Origin: Zanthoxylum bungeanum
Taxonomy: Eukaryota > Streptophyta > Magnoliopsida > Sapindales > Rutaceae
DNA length: 64,000 nt
Direction of reading: 5' to 3'
Assembly (NCBI GenBank): GCA_019454045.1
Contig: SKCR01025345.1
Coordinates: 372,001-436,000 of the forward strand
Position 1 is the first letter of the stretch, and each line of letters begins with the position of its first letter. Below are positions 57,745-64,000 of this stretch, piece by piece. The notes under the pieces are model-generated. The model was not told the origin of the DNA. It saw only the letters and a list, made by a program, of their open reading frames with translations, and made no database searches. Position numbers and translations under genes: made by a program.

Positions 57745-59440
57745 TCATAAGTTTCTCACTAATGAAGTGAGTCTATTTGGAAGTGCAGAGACTTGACAAG
57801 CTAGATTCAAAAAATCAAATTTAGGTTGAGCACTATTATACCTCTTCTTCTGTTTATTCAATATGAAATACTTGGGTCTAGTATGTTCTGATTTGCCACA
57901 GCGGTGACAAATAAATACAAACCTTGTACGAGAATGAGGTTTACTAAAATGACCTCTAGGTTGAGGTTTGTACACGTAAGAAGGAATATCAGGAGGAATC
58001 ACTCGACTCTGGTCAATTACATGCTTCTTTCTTAAGTCATATTGAGGAATTAGTTCAACATGATTGAATATGGGTTGAGATGTGGCAAAAATAATTTTAG
58101 AAATAGAAATCGTGTCATAGCTTGACTCAATGTAACCTAACCTTTCTTTTCACAATGAGGCATACCAATGTCTAACATGTGATCTAGTTTCTCAGTCCCA
58201 TTAGAAAATACATATATCTGTGTTCTAACATTTTCATGTTCTTTCTCTAAGAATTTGACTCTATCTACCAACTCTCTATTTCTCTCATTGAGGTTATCAA
58301 TAACAATAATATTCTTGTCCAACTTGGCTTGGACTTCGTTCCTATCAAGTTCAATTTCTTTCAGCTTTTTATTGACCTCAAAACAAGTGTTCTTGGTAGC
58401 TAAGCTCTCATTATAAAACTCAGTATATACTATATGAAGATCATCCTCATTTTCAGAGTCATCATGAGATGAGTAAGTACAAACATCCACATCACTATCA
58501 TTAGTGTCTTTCCCACTGATAGCATTGAAGAAAATACAATGTGATTGCATCTCTCATCAGAAGAGTCATCAGAAGTATAATCATCATCACTATAAGAGAC
58601 ATTATTGACTTTCTTACCTCTCGAATTTAGATAAATGAGACACTTATATCTTATGTGCCCAAAGTTCTGACACTCATGACATATAACAGTTGAGGTTTCC
58701 TTTCCATATCTTCTCTACACTCTTTTCAACCACTCATAAGACGTTTGTTATTGTCTTTAGACCTCTCAATCCTTCTCCTATCAGTAGCATGATCATTTTT
58801 CTTATAGTTAAGAAATTTATTAAATTTCTTCCCAAATATAGATATGTCAGCCTCTGAAAATGAAATATCTTTATCATCTTCTGATGAATCATGGGTTTCC
58901 TCTCATAATTTTCATAACTATGTTATTAGACATTCTAAACCCTATAAGCTTACTCTCATAGACTTGAAGGTTACTTACAAGGTCGTCTAATTTGAGATGA
59001 TCTAGGTCATTGCTTCTATTGTAGTAATATTAGGAATGAATTTTTCAGATAGAGGCCTAAGATTTTTCGAATAATTTTATTCACGGGGATATTCTCACCT
59101 AAGTTAAAACCGAAATTAACTATGTCGTTAATTTGAGCATATAACTCATCAAAGATTTCATCCTCCTTCATATAAGTAACTTCAAATCTTATAGCAAGAT
59201 CTTGTAGTTTAGACTTCTTGACAGACAATGTGTCCTTCTGAACAGTCTCAAGAATATCCCAAACATCCTTAACAATTTCACATATGGAGACTCTCCTAAA
59301 TTCAGTGGAGCAAATAGCATTATGAAATGCATTAATAGCTTTACTATTACTGTTGCTATCTTCAATGTGCTCTTTGAACCAAATGAGTTTATCCTTAGGG
59401 GTAAAGACCTTGTTTATGGTGATCATGGATTATTTCCACT
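57745..59440 (-). pseudogene. gag pseudogene of element I
   Basis: Open pieces on the minus strand: 59426-59016 (WFKEHIEDSNSNSKAINAFH, VKDVWDILETVQKDTLSVKK, UBN2-type gag), a zinc knuckle near 58690-58640 (CHECQNFGHIRYKC), 58550-58137 (acidic region, then coiled coil NLNERNRELVDRVKFLEKEH) and 58002-57745 (second knuckle CHRCGKSEHTRPKY, last Cys replaced by Tyr). The long gag with coiled coil and two knuckles is typical of SIRE/Maximus copia. Stops and shifts between the pieces. Confidence 0.8.
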
Positions 59441-59597
59441 CATATTCAACTGACATCGAAATAACTTCATCTGGGGATTTGAGGAACGTTTTCATGTGAA
59501 CCTTCCAATGAGGGTAATTAGTCTGATCAAAGAATGTTGGACAATTAAGAAGTTGATTTCTATCCATAACTAAAAGGGTCAATGATCGAAGTCAGAT

Positions 59598-59609
59598 GCT
59601 CTGATACTA
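59598..59609 (-). other. Primer binding site of element I
   Basis: Minus strand TAGTATCAGAGC, one change from TGGTATCAGAGC (initiator tRNA-Met). Confidence 0.75.
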
Positions 59610-59619
59610 ATTAAAAATT

Positions 59620-60705
59620 CAATAAGGTTCAACCCTTATACACATATGGAGGAATATGTGTAAAACCTATAGATTTTAAAGACTAACTACAAAAATTTAA
59701 GACAAGTCCTAATTATTATTTCTATAGTTAAAACCATACACCCTTAAATCTAATTAATGACCACACTCTTAATCTATATAATAATTAAAGAGCTAAAAAT
59801 AAATAAGGTAATAAACAAAATCAATACAAAAATTATTGACGGAGTGGAAAACTTTTGATAGAGAAAAACCACTACTGGTATAGGTTTCCTCCCAAATTCA
59901 TTATGAAGAGAAAAATTACAGTGATGGTTATAAGACATATAGCAACAATTTTACCGACTCAAATATCTCTATTGTAATAACCCGAAGAAACTCTCCAAGC
60001 TCGTACCAAGCTGCCTTCTTCAAAATCTCTGAAATCTCTAAGTTAATCAAATCTGCGAACTCACGATGTCGGAACTTCAACTATCAATCTTCACCTTAGA
60101 ACTCTGAAGGTTTAAAGTATTGACTAGGGTTGTGTTTGTATTGATGGTTATCAATGGAGAAACTTACCAAAAGAAAGAATACATGATATTAATTAAGTTT
60201 TCGGTGTAAACTCTCAAGAAGAAGTAAATAAATGATATAGAGGTTGTATTTCATGTTTCCAACACTTGATAGAGTGGTTTATGCTTTCTTTATATAGGTA
60301 GGGTTTTCAAGCCTTCAAAAAACCTTTAAAACATGTCTAGAAAAGGCAAAATACGCAGAGACATTCAAACGTAGTGTCGAGCGTGTAACGAACTCTTAAA
60401 TTATGTTCGAACACGATGAAGGACTCTACACGTATATGAGCTTAATGGAGGGTTTCATTCGAACTTTTTGAAGGACGTGAGCTTACTGGAAGGTTGCGTT
60501 AGAACACTATGATGAAAGTGACATACACGTGAGCTTAATGGAAGGTGTCGTTGAACACTATGAAGAATATGACATGCATGTCAGGTCTGAAATCCTCATC
60601 CAATGTCTTCCAAAAGCTAGTCCAATTGCTTCGAGATCTTTAAGAATCATTACAACTCAATTAAGTTTAGTTTGTTACTGAATTAGCCAACACATAGACC
60701 CAACA
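59620..60705 (-). repeat. 5' LTR of element I
   Basis: Minus-strand start TGTTGGGTC at 60705. The inner border near the primer site is uncertain by about 15 bases. No second copy is in the window to confirm it. Confidence 0.6.
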
Positions 60706-62145
60706 CTCTCCTCCCTAAAGATACTCAAGTTAAAAATTATCTTCCAAGTTAGTGACCTCATATAAACTACCGATCTTTATGTGTTCAGTTTTTTATAATC
60801 TTCTGTCACGCTTGCATGTATAACAATGGATGGTTAATGTAATACCTCATTTTATTTTTATCAAATTATTACCTCAATTATATTCAAAGATAACCAAACC
60901 ACATAATTTTATATCATTACCTAAAGCATGTTTTTATGTCCCCTAATTATCAAAACAAACCCATCACCACACCTCTAATCCAATCATTAACAATCACTTA
61001 TATCACCACCTAGCTACTTCTAATAATAATTAAAAAAAGAAGTCATTCTTGCTATCTCTTCATTGCAGCAACATAGCAGATGAGGGGGAGAGTGAGTATG
61101 CAGAGAAGAATGTCTTAGACCTAATAAGAGGTGGTGCTAGTTTTAATGCTTCTGTTGAGAACGTTTCTTTTGGAGGGATTTTCTTAAGGTCTTTATTCAT
61201 CTTCAACTCCATTCACCAAGCATGCTTTCTGGATTCAGACTGTAACTAATGAAGAGAGAGTGTTGAAGATAAATTTCAAAGTTATGAGAATAATTTTGAG
61301 GAGTTTTAGAGAGAGAAATCAGAGCAATTGTGGGGGAATTTCTAGAGAGAGAAAATTTATCCGAGAGAGAGATGCTTCGTTTGACGTCATCTGAGCTCCA
61401 TTTTCGGCGTGTGACCACATCTAGAGCATCCTCTCGATGAGACGAAGCTAACACCACCAGACCATTGCAAAGAAACCACCGGACGCGCTCTCACACGCAC
61501 CGATGACTTGTTGTCCACGCGCTTCATACACCGTCGTGCGTGTTTGACACTTCCCGGACCAGAATATTTCCCTCGTCGCAAGTTGGACATTTCATTTGCC
61601 CAAATCGGACCTTCGGTTGTTGAGAAACGAGCAAAATATAGTAGCTATCGGGGTGTAATCGATCGTCGGTAACCATTGTGTTTCAACCCTCACCACCACT
61701 ATCACCGTGGTCCTTGAGACGTTTGCTGAACAATGGCTTATTCGTTGTGAGATTTGGAGGTCGTTGGAGCTTGATATGTGATTATTACCATTTTGGGGGT
61801 GTTAATGATAGAATTTGAAAGTTTTAGACTTAATTGTATATTTGCATAATTAAGAGGGTAAAACTGTAAATTTTATTTTTCAGGGGTTAATAGGTAATAA
61901 TTGAGAGCTTGAGGACTTTATGGACATAGCAGGAAAATTTAGGGATAAAATCATAATTTTAGAAAAATTGAGGGACTTGATTGTAATTTTATATTTTTCA
62001 GATTCTTAGCAAGCATATAGGCATATTAATGACTTTTGCGTTGATAGAGGTAAGTACAATGCACAATGATTCCCTTAACATAATTGTTTGTTGATTGATG
62101 GTTGTTGTGAAAGTCTATATCTATTTATTGGTATAATTATAATTA

Positions 62146-62149
<4 letters not shown>

Positions 62150-62188
<39 letters not shown>
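62150..62188. repeat. (AT)n microsatellite in F1
   Basis: About 19 AT units, at the place of F2's (TA)n tract. Confidence 0.92.
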
Positions 62189-62192
<4 letters not shown>

Positions 62193-62354
62193 GGAGATAT
62201 TATATTGTGTTATTGAAAGCATGAGAATTATGAATTCATGATTGTTGAGATGAGATTGATGGATTGAATATGAGATGTGATTGCATTGGATGATGTGTGT
62301 TGTTATGTTATGCTATCGGGTTTTGTATAATAGTGGCCGGAGATGAAATGAGAT

Positions 62355-62515
62355 GTGTGAGATATTTTGCGGGATAATATGGTGAAAAACCTTGGGAGTA
62401 TGAGAGAGACTATTCCATTGGTTTTAATCCACTCACACATATTTTGCGGGATAATATGGTGGGAAACCTTGGGAGTATAAGAGAGACTCTCCTATTGGTT
62501 TCAATCCACTATTAT
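62355..62515. repeat. ~90-base tandem duplication in F1
   Basis: Two copies with TATTTTGCGGGATAATATGG, AACCTTGGGAGTAT and TTGGTTT(T/C)AATCCACT. F2 carries a single related copy near 48450. Confidence 0.85.
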
Positions 62516-62613
62516 ACTGAACCAGATTAGCAACCATGTTTGATGGATATTTGTATTTTTGTGGGATGGTTGCTTGAGATGATATTATAGTATATGTTAT
62601 TTTCATATATTAT

Positions 62614-62614
62614 A

Positions 62615-62678
<64 letters not shown>
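62614..62678. repeat. Second (AT)n tract in F1
   Basis: Long alternating AT with two interruptions; F2 has only a short TA-rich remnant at the matching place near 48620. Confidence 0.88.
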
Positions 62679-63055
62679 CCCTATTTTGTTGGTGAGGTCA
62701 TGTTGAGAGTATGAGTGCTTTACTTACTGAGCTCTTTAAACTCACTCTCATTTTCCCCAAACATTCCAGGTAATTCGCTAGCACAGCAATAGCAGTACCA
62801 GGTTTTGATCCACGTGTCACAGTTATTTTTCGGGTTGGTCCAGACATTTAAGTCATCATTTGCATATTTTTAAGATTTTTGTTGTAAACCATAATATTGG
62901 AAAGATATTCAGTGATTTTCAAATTTGTAATTTAAGATGTAATATTTGTGCATATTTGTTTGATTTGTATGACATATAGAATGTTCGAACTTAAGAAGTC
63001 CGCGAACCCCTTTCTAGGATTGGGCCTGCTCTAAGGAGGGGGTTGTGACAGTTAA

Positions 63056-64000
63056 TATTCAGTTAGTTATATATTTTTATCTATAACTATTATTCACATT
63101 TTATTAGAAAAAAATACTCAATAAAAATCCAAGCAAGCACCGAATTCAGTACTCTCTCAAACAGTCTTATGATTATAGAAGATTCCAAAAGATAAATCAC
63201 GAGTAAACATATAATGGCCACGCCTGCAAATGCACCATTGTATTGCCTTTGTAGCCCAAAGGACCAACAATCACAATATGTTCAGTTGACAGAGTCAAGA
63301 GCATCATTCATCAAAATTACCTAACTTATATATCTTTTATCATCTTTATATATCAAAGTCATTTACTTGTAACCCAGTTCACATTTAAGTTGAATAAGAA
63401 ACATGCCTACCAACTTTTTCTCATTCTGGCCTGGAGATGCCTATAAACTCAGGAAGAATCAATGAGTGGAATTCTTTTAGGTTGAATATGGGGCCTCCAC
63501 TATGATATTGGATGTTGAATTTATTAGTGCCTTTAATGGCCTACCCAATTGAAATTTCAGAATTTGATATGTTTAAACCATATACTAGGTTTTGCTAATT
63601 TTATTGCTTTCATCTTATCGATTATGCGTATCTAATTTAATGTGCAGGGATCGTTAATATATTAAAACATATTATGATGAAAATCTTTCTTCCCATTTTC
63701 CCCCGAAACAAAGCAATGATCATTTCTTAGGTGTGTTGGATGTAGCTTTCTGACATGTCACTGAGATTTTAGTAGGGATGACAATGGCCATATATGAAAT
63801 AAGGATTTTATTATCCTACGTATTCAACTCGTTTCATTAATGGGTACGAAAGAGTTCCCCGTGAATGTTATGGAACTTCAAAAGCCTTGTAATTCTGTCC
63901 TTCATAATCTTATCTTGTGAGTACTGTCAAAAACTTTGAAAATTAATTCATTTAATCTTTTTGTAGGAGATTATGCCTTGAAGGAGTTTTGTTGGTGTGT
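63056..64000. other. Intergenic right flank
   Basis: No coding frame, RNA gene or repeat is recognised. Confidence 0.5.

Larger units (their letters stand above)
57745..60705 (-). mobile_element. Element I: truncated copia element (SIRE/Maximus-like gag), minus strand
   Basis: On the minus strand: an LTR beginning TGTTGGGTCTATGTG at 60705, a mutated initiator-Met primer site at 59609-59598, then a long broken gag. No protease, integrase or RT follows, and no left LTR was found, so the 3' part is missing. Confidence 0.75.
60838..63050. mobile_element. F1: intact solo LTR of the F family
   Basis: 2,213 bases, TGTAATACCTC ... GGTTGTGACA, flanked by a perfect duplication gttaa (60833-60837, 63051-63055). 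Colinear with F2 once its insertions are removed. No adjoining internal region. Frames inside (for example 61049-61249) are not supported as genes. Confidence 0.9.

Noticed and set aside
61049..61590. Frames inside the F1 LTR
   Set aside because: They lie wholly within a repeat with clean LTR borders, are short, and are not conserved in F2.

Overview
This is a window of plant (angiosperm, probably dicot) nuclear heterochromatin made almost entirely of transposable elements. The evidence is AT-rich sequence, Ty3/gypsy elements of Tat/Ogre and Athila type, Ty1/copia elements with initiator-Met primer sites, a nuclear copy of plastid 23S rRNA, a tRNA-derived SINE and a hAT-like MITE. I see no ordinary host gene with exons. 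The most gene-like open frame is an intronless LONELY GUY (LOG, cytokinin-activating) homologue inside an LTR element. Species cannot be named from the sequence.

Layout. 1-1033 is intergenic. 1034-36811 is one decayed Tat-like gypsy element (A), split by two later insertions: B (7727-17765), a non-autonomous element with ~3 kb LTRs, and C (18213-33719), a copia element. C itself carries E (21375-27351), a short non-autonomous relative of A in reverse orientation. Every insertion has TG..CA-type ends (some mutated) and 5-bp target duplications: A cctct/cctcc, B gcagt, C agaaa, E atgat. 37008-49012 is a solo LTR (F2) split by G (37120-44660, TSD acaaa), an Athila-like non-autonomous element carrying the LOG frame, and by D (45924-48328, TSD atgag), a solo LTR of the C family. 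Next come a plastid rRNA insertion (49488-51955) split by another solo LTR, H (49597-51822, TSD gtaag); a hAT-like MITE (52711-53062); a SINE (53640-53823); a partial F-type LTR (55585 onward); a broken copia gag with its LTR on the minus strand (57745-60705); and a second intact F solo LTR (60838-63050, TSD gttaa).

How the parts work together. A has the full Tat order gag-PR-RT-RH-second RH-IN, an antisense ORF with a 'putative gypsy type transposon' domain, and tandem repeats before the 3' LTR, but it is full of stops, most of them explained by C-to-T change. B, E and G lack pol and would depend on enzymes from relatives. E and A share LTRs, primer site, gag and diverged forms of one 3' tandem repeat, so they form an autonomous/non-autonomous pair. 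C has complete but broken copia domains. Of the elements here, the B LTRs look the most alike and the A LTRs clearly more diverged, which fits the nesting order.

The best candidate for something undescribed is element G, an LTR retrotransposon that holds a long open LOG homologue where pol should be. Several catalytic-motif residues of that LOG copy are changed, each by a single G-to-A step.
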